Below are positions 39,993 through 51,500 of a stretch of 64,000 nt of DNA, in pieces. Each line of letters opens with the position of its first letter. The first letter of the stretch is position 1. Under the pieces are notes generated by a model that was not told the origin of the DNA, made no database searches, and saw nothing but the letters and a program-made list of their open reading frames with translations. The translations under genes and the position numbers were made by a program. The stretch is from UBA946 sp031550725 (GTDB lineage: Bacteria; Bacillota; Clostridia; Oscillospirales; Ruminococcaceae): the NCBI GenBank assembly GCA_031550725.1, contig JAVBOH010000013.1:1-64000 (forward strand). The letters are read 5' to 3'.

Positions 39993-42900
39993 TTATAACG
40001 AATTATCTTTTGCAGGAGCAGGATTTTTCGTAGAACGTGGAGCGAATGCTTCACTTTTCATTAATTCAAGTGTGAATTTTGGTTTTTCTTTTGGCTTTGG
40101 TTTTTCTGATGGAGTAGCAGACGGCTTATTATCAGCAATTTCAGGTTTATCTTTTGGAACTGTTGGCACTTCTGATGGAGCAGATGAAGTAGGTTCTGCA
40201 ATAGGTTTTTCAGCTTCAACCTTTGTATCTGCATCTACAGAAACAGTGTCACCTTTAATATTGTCAGAAACCTCTGCTTTTTCTGTAGCAACATCATCTT
40301 TTTCAGAACCAATATCCGATACTGGATTTTCTTCTAAATCGGCTGTAATCTCCATTAAACGAGTTTCCTTTGCAACTAAGGTAGCTTCAAATTCAAAAGG
40401 CTTACCAATTTCAAGTTTACCGTTTTCAAGGTTAGTTTTGTACTGTTCTAAATTACTCTCTAAGTTTGAAAGTTTCTTATCCATTGCTGAAAATAGGTTA
40501 TTAAGTTTAGTTATATTACCAATATCAGATGAACTCATATCAGTACTATGAGTGATGTCACCCTGAATATGCATATTAAAATTTTTGCTATATGAATCAA
40601 ATGAAACTGCAAGGGGAAAGTCCTTGTATTCGCCCACGACGACAGCTTTATCCATATTGCTTATGGCTGATTTTGTAGCAAGTTCTTGTATTGCTTTTCC
40701 TGCTTCTGCTTTGTCTGTGTGGACTTTTCCGTCAAGCTTGATAGTGAACTGTTCTTCACCCTCTGCATTGCGTGGTGGAGCATACGATGAAGCTTTTACT
40801 ATATCATTCTTCATACCATTTATAGCATTTTCAGCATTAGCAATCTGTTTTGGAAGAACTTTTAGAATGTTGTCCTCAACAGCATATTGTTGTGTCATAA
40901 AGCCACTCTTAAGAAGTTTTAGACGTGAAACGTCAATATCAAGTTCCATGCGTTCCTTAATTCTTGGGTCACCTGCACATAATGCTTTAATCTCAGCATA
41001 ATCAAGAGCTTGTTCATCAACATCATCACAAACTCTTGCAGGACATTTTGAAGTCATAATCTGCCCGATGAAGTTCTGTTTTTTCTCTAATGTTTGGAAT
41101 AAATACGCATCAAAAGTTTTCTCCGTTACATAACGGAACAATTGAACTTCTTTATTATCATTGCCTTGTCTTATCATTCTTCCTGCACGTTGGGTCATGT
41201 CAGACGGTTTCCACGGACAATCCAAATCATGGGAAGCAATTAGCTTGTTTTGTACATTTGTTCCTGCACCCATTTTTGAAGTAGAACCAATCAAAACACG
41301 AATGTCACCATTTCTAACCTTAGCAAACATTTGGGCTTTCTTAACTTCACTGTCACCTGCATCGTGAATAAATGCTATTTCCTTTTCGGGGACACCTTTT
41401 GCTATAAGCTTTTCTTTGATATCGTCATAAACGCAAAACCTCACACCATTCTTCTTTATATCTTCCTTGCTTTGAGGTACCCCTAAATCGCAGAATATAA
41501 GCTGTGTTGACTTATCAGCAGCTGTTTTATCCCATATGTCAAAAACATTCTTAACACAATTGTTCAGCTTAGAATTAGGGTCATCAGGAGCTTTTGGGTT
41601 TATAAGTCTTTGGTCAAGACCTAATTTCCTGCCGTCATTGGTAATGACAAGCATATTATCATCTTTAGGTTCAACTAAACCATTCTGAACCATTTCAGCA
41701 CGTTCAGACAGCTTTTTCACATAATTCTTTTGAAATTCGCTTGGCTCTACAGAAACATTAATTTTCTCGCAATTTGGCACTTTCAAATCAAGAACATCAG
41801 CAGTTTTAATATCAGCACATTGTTTAAAGATATTCATTAATTCGGGGATATTGACAAATTTAGCAAATCTTGTTCTAAGCTTATATTTATTGCCCTCAGG
41901 TGCAAGTTCTCCTGCCGTTACAGTATCGCCAAAGTTAGCTGCCCATGAATCGAAATTTTTAATTTTATGTTTTTCAAGTTCACTCGATTGCAAATATTTT
42001 TGCATGGAATAAATTTCTGTCATTGAATTCGAAATTGGTGTACCTGTAGCAAAAATCACACCTTTTCCACCTGTCTTTTCATCAAGGTATTGGCATTTCA
42101 TGTATAAATCCTGCGTTTTTTGAACTCCGTCATTCGTTGATATTCCTGCAATATTATTCATTTTGGTTGCAATGAACAAATTCTTGAACATATGAGCCTC
42201 ATCAACTATAAGCTTATCAATTCCAAGCTCCTCAAATGTTACAGTTTGGTCTTTAGTAGTGCTGTTTACAAGTTTGTTAAACTTCTCCTGTAAAGAAGCT
42301 TTTGTTTTTTCAAGCTGCTTGACCGTAAATCTGCTTCCATCATCTTTCTTTGCTGATTCAATCGAAGAAGTAATCTCATTAATTTGGTCTTTAATGAATT
42401 TTTGCTCACGTTCGGGAGATAGTGGTATCTTGATTAGCTGAGAATGTCCAACAATGACGGCATCAAAATTGCCTGTAGCAATCTTAGCACACATTTTTTT
42501 ACGGTTATTTGATGAGAAATCATCGGGTTTTGCAACAAGAATGTTTGCATTTGGATATAGTTTCATGAAGTCTGTTCCAATTTGTTCAGTCAAATGATTT
42601 GGAACAGCAAACAAAGCCTTATTGTGAAGTCCAAGCCTTTTCCCCTCCATTGCTGAAGCTATCATTTCATAAGTTTTTCCTGCCCCTACCTCATGTGCAA
42701 AGAGTGTATTTCCTCCAAATAATGCGTGTGCAATAGCATTTTCCTGATGTGGTCGGAGTTTGATTTCGGGATTCATTCCACTGAATTTAAGATGTGAGCC
42801 GTCATATTCACGAGGTTTTATGCAGTTGAATAGTTCATTGTATTGACTAACAAGGTCATCTCTGCGTATTGGGTCTTTGAACACCCAGTTATCAAACGCA

Positions 42901-45900
42901 TTTTTTACTTCCTGCACCTTTTGATTTACAAGTGCAGTAGCTTTTTTATTGATGACTGATACCTCTTTACCCTCATCATTTAATTTTTTCTCATATATTT
43001 TTGGAGTGGTCGCATTTAAAACATTCTCAAGTATTTGATATGCGTTCATATCCTTTGTACCAAAAGTATTAGAAACTTTTAGATTATTACGGTCAATTGT
43101 TTTATTAGTAATATTCCAAGCACCTTTACCACTCTCGGAATAGCTTAGTTCAATCGCATTTGGATTATGTTGATAACTCGCATTATTATATTGTTTATAT
43201 GAGTTTTGCGTACCAAATGTTTCATGCATGAACTGTTCAATTATTTTTGGGTCAATCCATGTCACACCAAGCTTAATTTTAATATCACCTGCACTTAACG
43301 GTTCGGGTTTTGCTATTTCAAGAGCTTGAATGTTATCCTTAAAAATTGGATTTTCATTAACAGCATTAATAGCATTTTCAAGTTTTTCATATATGTTTCC
43401 TGATAAATATTCTTCTGATGATTGATATACAATATTATCATTATTTGATAATTCGGGAACAGGGAATATAACACCATGCAGGTCACTAACGATTTTATCC
43501 TTATCAAATCCAGTAAGTTCCGACATATAATCAAGGTCAACCTTAGCTTTTTCGGATACTGAAACGATTAAAGCTTCACTAGAAGTGTCAGTATGCTCTA
43601 CAGCCTTGTGTGGGGTAATCGTCCTTTTTGTGAATATATCTGCTTTCCCTAAGAACTTCTCACCATCAGTCTTTTCAATGGACTGGAGCAAAGGGAAACG
43701 CACATCATTCTTAAATAATGAGTTAGGATTTTTGTTTGCAATCTTATTAAAATAACCGAATTTAGAACTATAATCGTCATACTGCTTATTAAGCCTGTTT
43801 TGTAGTTTTTGAATTTCATCATCGGGACGATTTTCAACTTGTGCGTTGAGTAATGTCTTGACAGTGTCAGCAATCTCACACATTCCTTTTCTTCGGTCAG
43901 CTTTAGTGCCAGTTTGTTCAGCTTCCTTTAATGGAACTAAATCATCGTCACGTCTGTAATACAGCTTTTCATCAACAACAGTATAAGTGAAATTGAGAAT
44001 ATCGGGAGTTGCAGGTAATATATCTGTGGATTTTTCATTAAGTTCAGGTTGGAATTCGGGAGCAGTATATTCACCTTTTATATTTTTAATAGCTTCTGAA
44101 AGCTGTTCCTTGAGGTTAGCTTCGGGAATGGTTTTACAAATTGTGCCACCCCTATAATCAACATCAAGAGTACCTAAAACCATTTGAGGATTATCAGCAA
44201 AATATTGATTTATTGGAAGTCCATTCTCACTCTTGCCGATATGCACCCAGTTGCAGTCATTAATTTCTGATTCCTTTAAAGGTTTCTCACGTTTTTGGAG
44301 GAATATAATATCCGATGTAACATCAGTTCCTGCATTTTTCTTAAAAGCTGTGTCGGGAAGTCTTATTGCTCCAAGCAAATCACATTTTTGTGCTAACATT
44401 TTACGAACAGTGTTGTCATTTTTATCAAGTGTGCCTTTTGATGTGACGAAAGCCATTATTCCACCTGAACGAATTTTATCAGCACTTTTTATGAAGAAGT
44501 AATCATGAATTTTGAGGTTTTTGTAAGCTTTGGTTTTATCAAATAATGATACTTCACCAAATGGAACATTGCCTATTGCCAAATCGAACTGGTTGTTATC
44601 AAACTTCATCTTCTCAAAGCCATTTATTGATATATCAGCTTCGGGATATAGTTGTTTTGCAATTCTTCCTGATATGCTGTCGAGTTCGACACCCATTAAT
44701 TGACTTTCATTTGCAATTTTGTCGGGTAACACTCCGAAAAAGTTACCAATTCCCATTGCAGGTTCAAGAATATTACCACCCTCAAATCCCATGCTATCAA
44801 GTGCATTATACATGGCTTCTATTATAACTGGTGAGGTATAAAAAGCATTGTTTGTTGAACTAGCAGCTGCTTCGTATTCATCATTTGAGAGAATATTGCG
44901 TAGCTGTCTAAACTCGTTCTGCCATTCGGGAATGTTACTATCAAATGCTTTTGAAAGTCCACCCCAACCAACGTATTTAGACATAATTTCTTGTTCTTCA
45001 GGAGTTGCTTCACGCTCATCAGCTTCAATGCTTTTCAATGTAGTTATAGCTGCAATATTATTTTTGAACTTCTCTTTTGCACCACCCTCACCAAGATGTT
45101 CATCAGTTATTTTAAAACGGCTTGATGTTTCTTCTACAATATCAGCAATATTTTCATTTTCTGATATAGTATCAATAACTTCATCTTCAATAATTGGTGG
45201 TTCGGCAGCTATTTTTTCAATTTCTTCAAAATCAAATTGATGTTCTGTTTCTTCTAAAATGTTACTATCTTGCAATATTGTAGGTTCTTCATCAACAATA
45301 GATGTTTTAATATTGTTAGCTTGTAAGACATCTTCATCAAAAACCTTTTCAAACGGGAAGTACCCCTCTGTTTTCTCAATAATAAGCGTATCTGTATCAA
45401 GAATTGCATATTCATCAGTATTTTCAATGACTTTTTGCGAATTTTCAATAAGAGATTTTGGCAGGAAGTCATTGTATTTTTCTGCTTTTTCGGGCATATC
45501 TTTGACATTTCCGAGAAATTCACCCTCTCTATTCAATTTGTCAATATCAATATTTTTTGTTCCATTCATTTGAAGTCCACTGATTGCATATAGCTCAGTT
45601 ATGCACACATCATTTGGATATAGTCCACTTATTGAAGTAACAGCACATTCATTATCGTTAAGTAGGAATACATCTCCTAATTCAATGTTATGTTTTTGAT
45701 TATCATTTACTGAAACAACAGGTTCTTTTATTTCTTCATGTTGCATTGAAATTACTGGTTCTTTAGGTTCTTCCTGCTGTATTGGAGTTTCTTTTTGTTC
45801 ATTGGTTTCAACAATATTTTCACTTGCTTTACTGACGTTATTTATAACATCGTTAAGCTTGTTCAAATCACTAGCAGTGACGGTTAGTGTTGCAGTATCA

Positions 45901-48497
45901 CCTTTAATGACACCCGAAAATTTTATATTATTGTCCTCAAGCTGCTTAACTACATCAGCAGTAATATCCTTATCAATATTGGTATATGTTTTTTGAGGGA
46001 TATATCGAAATGCCGTATTCCCAAGAACAATATCGCCATTCTTAGTTCGTTTATTGTCAGCGAATAGGTCTGCTTTAACGTCATTTTCTTTGTTATTCGT
46101 TTGGGGGACAATATTGATATTAGGCTGTTCCTTTTCTGTTTTAATAATATTTGGTTGGCTTTTTTCAATTACTGACTGCACAATTTCTTTTTGCTTATCG
46201 GGGTGAGTCATGAAATGATTATAAAAAGCTGCATTCTCCAATATATTTTCATGAAGTATAGCTAGTGCTATTTTAGGCAATAGACTATTCAGAATATCTT
46301 CTTTAATAAAGTTATCTTTATTATTTCTTACAGTGTCATTGTATAAAGCCATACTTTCAAGTTTTGCATATAAACTAGAAAAAGCAGAAGTCGAATTATC
46401 TTCGACCACTGCTTTTTCAGAACTATTTATAGGAGATTTTGAAGTTAGCGAAATACTATCTCTGTCAGTGCTTGTTCCTCTGCTTCCATTTGATACTGCT
46501 GACGGAGATGAACTGTCCTCATGAAGTCGTCTATTGCTGCCTTGAATTCCTCCGACTTCAACTTCTTGTCTGTTATGTTCTCTATCAACTCCTGTGCTTC
46601 CTCGTTGATTTCCTCGCAATGCTGATACAGCTTGTTCTCCCATATCAACATCAGCCAGTCGGCTTGTTTGTGTTCCTTGAGATATTTTAGTCTTAACATC
46701 CCAAACTTGCCCAGTTCGGCTGGTGGGGTTTCTAAATTCATCATTGGCAGGTAAGTCCATGTTTCTAAGTCTAGTCTGTACCACTTGTTGTTCTCCTGCA
46801 TATACATTGGAACGTGCTGTTGCTTCTCCTCGTTCCATAGATACTCTATCCCGTCCTTGTTCCTGTAGTTCTCCATGTTCAATACTCCTATCTTTATTTA
46901 ATATTACTGTATTTTCTATCAAATTCTCAAGTGGCACTGCAATCTTGTTCATTGCAACACCCATTTCAGCAACATCTCTAACTGACATTTCTTCAATTCC
47001 GTCAAACATATCATAATCATAATCAAAATCTAATCCAAATTTGCAATAAATCTCGTAGCACATACTAACTTGCAGCATTTCTTTAACATTGTCTTTGATA
47101 TTCATGTTGTTAATTTCATCGGCAACAATGTTTGAAATTAAGTTTTCTACATCATTTTCAACAAAACCATATGAATTTGTTAAAGCTTCCATTACAGCTT
47201 TAACATTTGTATCAATAATATGATTTTTTGCTATTTCATATGGTTTAACGGTTTGCGAATTATCAAAAACAAATGTTGCAGAATGTTTGCCATTAGTGTC
47301 TGTCAGAATAGGTATTCCTCTTGAGAACATTTCAACAGAATTGCCCTCATCTTTCCATTCTTTAAACGTTTTGCAATCTGTTGCATTTGGATTTTCTGAA
47401 TATATAAGTAATTTTGATGAAAAATTATGTTCTTGTTGCAGTTCTGATATTTTTAACTCGGCAGAAAATTCAAGAAATTTCTTCCATTCCTCCGAATTTG
47501 ATGTCACTTTTTCAATGTCCGTAATGTATGTATTTTTAACCACATTAACGTCCACGTCATTATCTCCTTTACTATTGTAACACATTAAATCACTAAAGTC
47601 AAGAGTTTTATCTAAATTCCCCGACTTTAATTGTTCATTCCAATCCTTATATGGTGCAACCGTGCTTATACGGTGCATTGATGGGTATTTTTCTTGCAAT
47701 CTTTTGACAAAATTCTGTCCTGCAGTGTCGCTGTCAACGCACAAAAAGGTCTTTTCGGGGGGTATACCATATCTTTCAATGGTACTTTCAACTGTTCCCG
47801 ACTTAACTCCAATCATGCTCACAAGCCTATGATTGTCAAGTTCATTCTTATACATTTGCAAATATGAAAGCAAGTCAATCGAACTTTCAAAGAAAAGGGC
47901 ATTCTCACCCTTTCCTTTACATACTTCAAATCCATACCCATATGCAGATTCGGGAATAATTCCTTTAAATTTGAAATCACTTGAAGTGCCGACACGTTCA
48001 CCACCAACAGTTGAGCCATTTTCATCAATAATTTTGAAAACTACATTGTTCTTGACATCTTGTGTAATACTGCCTTGTTTTACGAGGTCAAGCACCATAT
48101 TGTAGTCAAGTCCTCTCGTCCTTGATAGATACGCTAAAGCACGACTAGCATTTGGGCTTTCATCAATTTGAATTATCTTTTTTACCTTGACTGGAATTGG
48201 TGGTGTTGGTGGTTTTATTTCGTTTTTGTGGTTTATCCCGAATGTTCTACCCTCATTAAGAATATCAACAGCTTCAACGAATGACTTGTTATAATATTCT
48301 CGAATAAAACTAATTGCCTTGCCACCTTTTTGTTGACTGTTCCAAAACCACTTATTACCAGTAATTACAAGGCTGTCATGAGCTGCCATTTTGTAACTGT
48401 TTCCAATGCGAACAAGGTTTTCACCCTGTCGCATGAGGAATTCAGCTAGATTAACGGAATCAGCATGATTTATTTCTTCCTGCGTTTTGCTCGGCAT
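39993..48497 (-). CDS. Giant TOPRIM - DNA methylase - SNF2-like helicase protein
   Basis: A 2834-residue protein. Residues 1-300 resemble the DUF3991/TOPRIM primase-like part (GKAISFIREYYNKSFVEAVD, then FLCVDSDTAGQNFVKRLQEK). A second part near 850 is a short repeat also seen in the next protein. The N6-type methylase lies near 1160-1400: NILEPAMGIGNFFGVLPDKI (about 1240) and AIGNVPFGEV, an NPPY-like motif with Val. The helicase follows: FAHEVGAGKTYEMIASAM (about 1935), IDKLIVDEAHMFKN (about 2100) and TQRAGRMIRQGN (about 2440). The end has KEKPKFTLELMKSEAFAPRS. Similar giants on clostridial elements and phage DarB are linked to antirestriction; here that role is inferred. Confidence 0.88.
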   Translation of the reverse strand: MPSKTQEEINHADSVNLAEFLMRQGENLVRIGNSYKMAAHDSLVITGNKWFWNSQQKGGKAISFIREYYNKSFVEAVDILNEGRTFGINHKNEIKPPTPPIPVKVKKIIQIDESPNASRALAYLSRTRGLDYNMVLDLVKQGSITQDVKNNVVFKIIDENGSTVGGERVGTSSDFKFKGIIPESAYGYGFEVCKGKGENALFFESSIDLLSYLQMYKNELDNHRLVSMIGVKSGTVESTIERYGIPPEKTFLCVDSDTAGQNFVKRLQEKYPSMHRISTVAPYKDWNEQLKSGNLDKTLDFSDLMCYNSKGDNDVDVNVVKNTYITDIEKVTSNSEEWKKFLEFSAELKISELQQEHNFSSKLLIYSENPNATDCKTFKEWKDEGNSVEMFSRGIPILTDTNGKHSATFVFDNSQTVKPYEIAKNHIIDTNVKAVMEALTNSYGFVENDVENLISNIVADEINNMNIKDNVKEMLQVSMCYEIYCKFGLDFDYDYDMFDGIEEMSVRDVAEMGVAMNKIAVPLENLIENTVILNKDRSIEHGELQEQGRDRVSMERGEATARSNVYAGEQQVVQTRLRNMDLPANDEFRNPTSRTGQVWDVKTKISQGTQTSRLADVDMGEQAVSALRGNQRGSTGVDREHNRQEVEVGGIQGSNRRLHEDSSSPSAVSNGSRGTSTDRDSISLTSKSPINSSEKAVVEDNSTSAFSSLYAKLESMALYNDTVRNNKDNFIKEDILNSLLPKIALAILHENILENAAFYNHFMTHPDKQKEIVQSVIEKSQPNIIKTEKEQPNINIVPQTNNKENDVKADLFADNKRTKNGDIVLGNTAFRYIPQKTYTNIDKDITADVVKQLEDNNIKFSGVIKGDTATLTVTASDLNKLNDVINNVSKASENIVETNEQKETPIQQEEPKEPVISMQHEEIKEPVVSVNDNQKHNIELGDVFLLNDNECAVTSISGLYPNDVCITELYAISGLQMNGTKNIDIDKLNREGEFLGNVKDMPEKAEKYNDFLPKSLIENSQKVIENTDEYAILDTDTLIIEKTEGYFPFEKVFDEDVLQANNIKTSIVDEEPTILQDSNILEETEHQFDFEEIEKIAAEPPIIEDEVIDTISENENIADIVEETSSRFKITDEHLGEGGAKEKFKNNIAAITTLKSIEADEREATPEEQEIMSKYVGWGGLSKAFDSNIPEWQNEFRQLRNILSNDEYEAAASSTNNAFYTSPVIIEAMYNALDSMGFEGGNILEPAMGIGNFFGVLPDKIANESQLMGVELDSISGRIAKQLYPEADISINGFEKMKFDNNQFDLAIGNVPFGEVSLFDKTKAYKNLKIHDYFFIKSADKIRSGGIMAFVTSKGTLDKNDNTVRKMLAQKCDLLGAIRLPDTAFKKNAGTDVTSDIIFLQKREKPLKESEINDCNWVHIGKSENGLPINQYFADNPQMVLGTLDVDYRGGTICKTIPEANLKEQLSEAIKNIKGEYTAPEFQPELNEKSTDILPATPDILNFTYTVVDEKLYYRRDDDLVPLKEAEQTGTKADRRKGMCEIADTVKTLLNAQVENRPDDEIQKLQNRLNKQYDDYSSKFGYFNKIANKNPNSLFKNDVRFPLLQSIEKTDGEKFLGKADIFTKRTITPHKAVEHTDTSSEALIVSVSEKAKVDLDYMSELTGFDKDKIVSDLHGVIFPVPELSNNDNIVYQSSEEYLSGNIYEKLENAINAVNENPIFKDNIQALEIAKPEPLSAGDIKIKLGVTWIDPKIIEQFMHETFGTQNSYKQYNNASYQHNPNAIELSYSESGKGAWNITNKTIDRNNLKVSNTFGTKDMNAYQILENVLNATTPKIYEKKLNDEGKEVSVINKKATALVNQKVQEVKNAFDNWVFKDPIRRDDLVSQYNELFNCIKPREYDGSHLKFSGMNPEIKLRPHQENAIAHALFGGNTLFAHEVGAGKTYEMIASAMEGKRLGLHNKALFAVPNHLTEQIGTDFMKLYPNANILVAKPDDFSSNNRKKMCAKIATGNFDAVIVGHSQLIKIPLSPEREQKFIKDQINEITSSIESAKKDDGSRFTVKQLEKTKASLQEKFNKLVNSTTKDQTVTFEELGIDKLIVDEAHMFKNLFIATKMNNIAGISTNDGVQKTQDLYMKCQYLDEKTGGKGVIFATGTPISNSMTEIYSMQKYLQSSELEKHKIKNFDSWAANFGDTVTAGELAPEGNKYKLRTRFAKFVNIPELMNIFKQCADIKTADVLDLKVPNCEKINVSVEPSEFQKNYVKKLSERAEMVQNGLVEPKDDNMLVITNDGRKLGLDQRLINPKAPDDPNSKLNNCVKNVFDIWDKTAADKSTQLIFCDLGVPQSKEDIKKNGVRFCVYDDIKEKLIAKGVPEKEIAFIHDAGDSEVKKAQMFAKVRNGDIRVLIGSTSKMGAGTNVQNKLIASHDLDCPWKPSDMTQRAGRMIRQGNDNKEVQLFRYVTEKTFDAYLFQTLEKKQNFIGQIMTSKCPARVCDDVDEQALDYAEIKALCAGDPRIKERMELDIDVSRLKLLKSGFMTQQYAVEDNILKVLPKQIANAENAINGMKNDIVKASSYAPPRNAEGEEQFTIKLDGKVHTDKAEAGKAIQELATKSAISNMDKAVVVGEYKDFPLAVSFDSYSKNFNMHIQGDITHSTDMSSSDIGNITKLNNLFSAMDKKLSNLESNLEQYKTNLENGKLEIGKPFEFEATLVAKETRLMEITADLEENPVSDIGSEKDDVATEKAEVSDNIKGDTVSVDADTKVEAEKPIAEPTSSAPSEVPTVPKDKPEIADNKPSATPSEKPKPKEKPKFTLELMKSEAFAPRSTKNPAPAKDNSL

Positions 48498-48500
48498 TGA

Positions 48501-51500
48501 TTATAACCCCATTTCATTATTTTTTTGAGTAGATTTATCTTTTTCCTGCTGCTTATTACTTCTTGGTGCAAAAACTGCACTTTTCATAAGTTCTAGTGTG
48601 AATTTTGGTTTTTCCTTTGGTTTATCTTCATGAGTTGGAGTATCTTTAACTTGATTTTGCTCTTTATCTTTATCCTTTTCTACTTCGGGAGGAAGATTGT
48701 TTATAATACCATCAATCATATTTGCGTTACCCTCAATTAATTCTTCAACAGATTTAAGGGGATTTTCCTTTTCCTTTTTCGCAGTGTCAGACTGAATATT
48801 TGCAACTGGTTGAACATTTTCATTTTTTATTGAAACTTCAACATTCAACATAGTTGCAATGTCTTGTGAAAAGAAATCCGAATTAAGATTACCACCACTA
48901 AATTCAAATTCGCCAATAATATCATTCTTCATATCCTTTGGCAGTGCGTTTAAATCAGAAAGTGGAATTCCTGTTGTAGCTGCAACCTTTGTTAAAATGT
49001 CTGATTCTTTATCAGCTGTAACAATAGGTTCGGGATTAACTGGACGTTCTTCACGCACAAGTTCGGGGTCTGATTTTGTTACTGTAACTTCGTTTGATGA
49101 TTTAAAAAAAGTGTTATTGGGGTCATCAATTGCTGATTTAAGTTCGTTAAAATTTTTAACAGTCAATGTTTCATCATTTGAGTTAGTAAACTTCATTGAT
49201 TCAAAACAACTATTAAAACTATCTTTTAAATCGTCATTATCAAATGTTTCACCAAACATATAATCTTTAAAAATACTACCTTTAACAGCAGCATCACTTA
49301 TTAATACACCTTGTTCAACTAAATCAGAAAACATTGGTTGATTAACAACCAAATGATTCAAATTAATCTCTTTCATGATTTCTTTATTGAGTTCAGGAAC
49401 AACACTTTCAATTTGTTCATAAAGATTATTTTCATTAAAAGTCTTTTGATACAAATTTGCTATAGAAGTTTGTACCTCACTAGGTAATTCTTTTAGGTCT
49501 TGTGAAGTGAAATAGCAATCATAATTACTTGTAATTTCTTTTAAAGTTGCAAGTGTTTTGCTATCAATTTCTTGAGCTACTGGAGTATTATCTGAAATTG
49601 ATATTGATTCTGCCTTTTCTTCTACTAACTTATCAATTGCAATATTATCTGTTGTTGGTTCTTGTGGTGTATCGACAATTGCTTCTTGTTGATTTGTTTC
49701 AATATTAATGTCATTATTCTCAATTACAATATAACTTTGGTTTTTTGGCTCAACATATTCCTGCACTGGTTCATCAATAGCAATACAATTCTCTAATCTT
49801 TCATTAAAAAGTTGTTCTTGAAGTGTATTATCCTTTGTTCCATTGCATATGTCCGAAACTAATTCAACAACCTTGTCAAGGTGATAATTTGTGATAGATG
49901 TGTTTTCTACTGTTCTATCAATATCAGATATATTACCTTGAACACTATTAATACTTACCTCATTTTTATCTACATTTATTGAAACTGAATGTTCGAATTC
50001 ACTGCTTTGCTCTGCTGTTGCGTAGCTTATTGCACTGATTGGTTCTCCATACTCCATCATTGCAGTAAAAGGTTGTTCTGCTGCTGCATATTCCTTAATC
50101 AAATCAAAAACATTATTATTTGTATCAATAAACATACCAACTTCACCATTCTGCTCAATAGTATAAAGACTACAAATTTCAACTTTTTCTTGAGGTTCAT
50201 ATAAATCAAAATCAATATCATCTTCCATATTAATTTTATCAGCAATTGATACTGCTTTATTTTGTTCTTCGACTATAGGTAATGGCTGTGGTTCATTAAA
50301 TTCATTGATTGACATAGGTGGAATATCATTCGGAATAGGTTCTTTTTGTTCAGCACCAATTACTGGTTCGCTGTTTTGTGGTTGTTCATCAACAACAGGT
50401 TCAGTCTTTTCAACTGTATTTAAGGAGATAGAATCATTTACAATATTCTGAATTAATTCAGCGTTCTCCAGTCCATCATCAGTCATATTGCTTAGGTATA
50501 AATCAACAATATGTTCTTGCTTTTCACTGTCTAAGCCTTGTAATAATGATACATCTTTATCGCAAAGTGAAGCAATCTCATTTAAGACCTCATCAATATT
50601 TACTAGCTCATTTGACGGTTCTATAAGTTCAGTTTTCTCATTATCTTTTGTAGAATTCCATTGTACTGATTGAACATCAACAGTATTTTCAATTGGTTTT
50701 TCCTGTGCTTGTGGCTGTTCCTGCACCTGTTCTTGTTCTTTTTCAACTGCTTTAGCAATAACCGATGAAGTTGCTTCAACGATATTATCAGCTAAATCAT
50801 CAAGATTAGTGCTTGTTTCAATGCCTTTTTCAACTGCCTTTTCAGTAGCAGAAACAACTTTCGCAAATTCCTTATCATCTTTAAGAACCTCACCCTTTGA
50901 TATTTTATCAAGATTATCAAGCAACTTTTCTGCTCTATCAAGCTTACCTTGAGATTTATTGAATTTCACTTTTAAGCTTGATAGCTCATTATTTTTAGAA
51001 AATGTTTCACTCATTTTTAGACTTTCAGTGTTTAGGTTATTAGATATATCATTAATCCTAACTTTTAGGTCATTACATTTGTCTTGTGCTTTATCAAACG
51101 AATGTTGTGTGATAGCTGTCAATCCCTCCATGAAACCGTTTCTGCGTTCCTCTGAGTTCATATTTTTGAAGTTAGAAACAAATTTATTTATAGAACTGAT
51201 ATTTTTAAGCTTATCCATAACTTTTGAGATTTTTTGATTATTATTTTCAAGTTTGGTTTCATGCCTTTTAATTTTTTGCACACGATTAGGAATTTTGTTA
51301 TCGGTTATATCTTTGATTTTATCATTGTTTTTTTCAATGATAGCATCAACAAGTCCTTTTCCAAATGGTGCAGCAGCTTTAACAGCAAGTAACACGCTAT
51401 TATCTTTCTTCAAATCATCAATACGATTATATAGCTTATCAACACGAGCTTGATTTTTTTCAATTTTTGCAGTCAAATTATCGTTCTTTTCTGCAAGTCG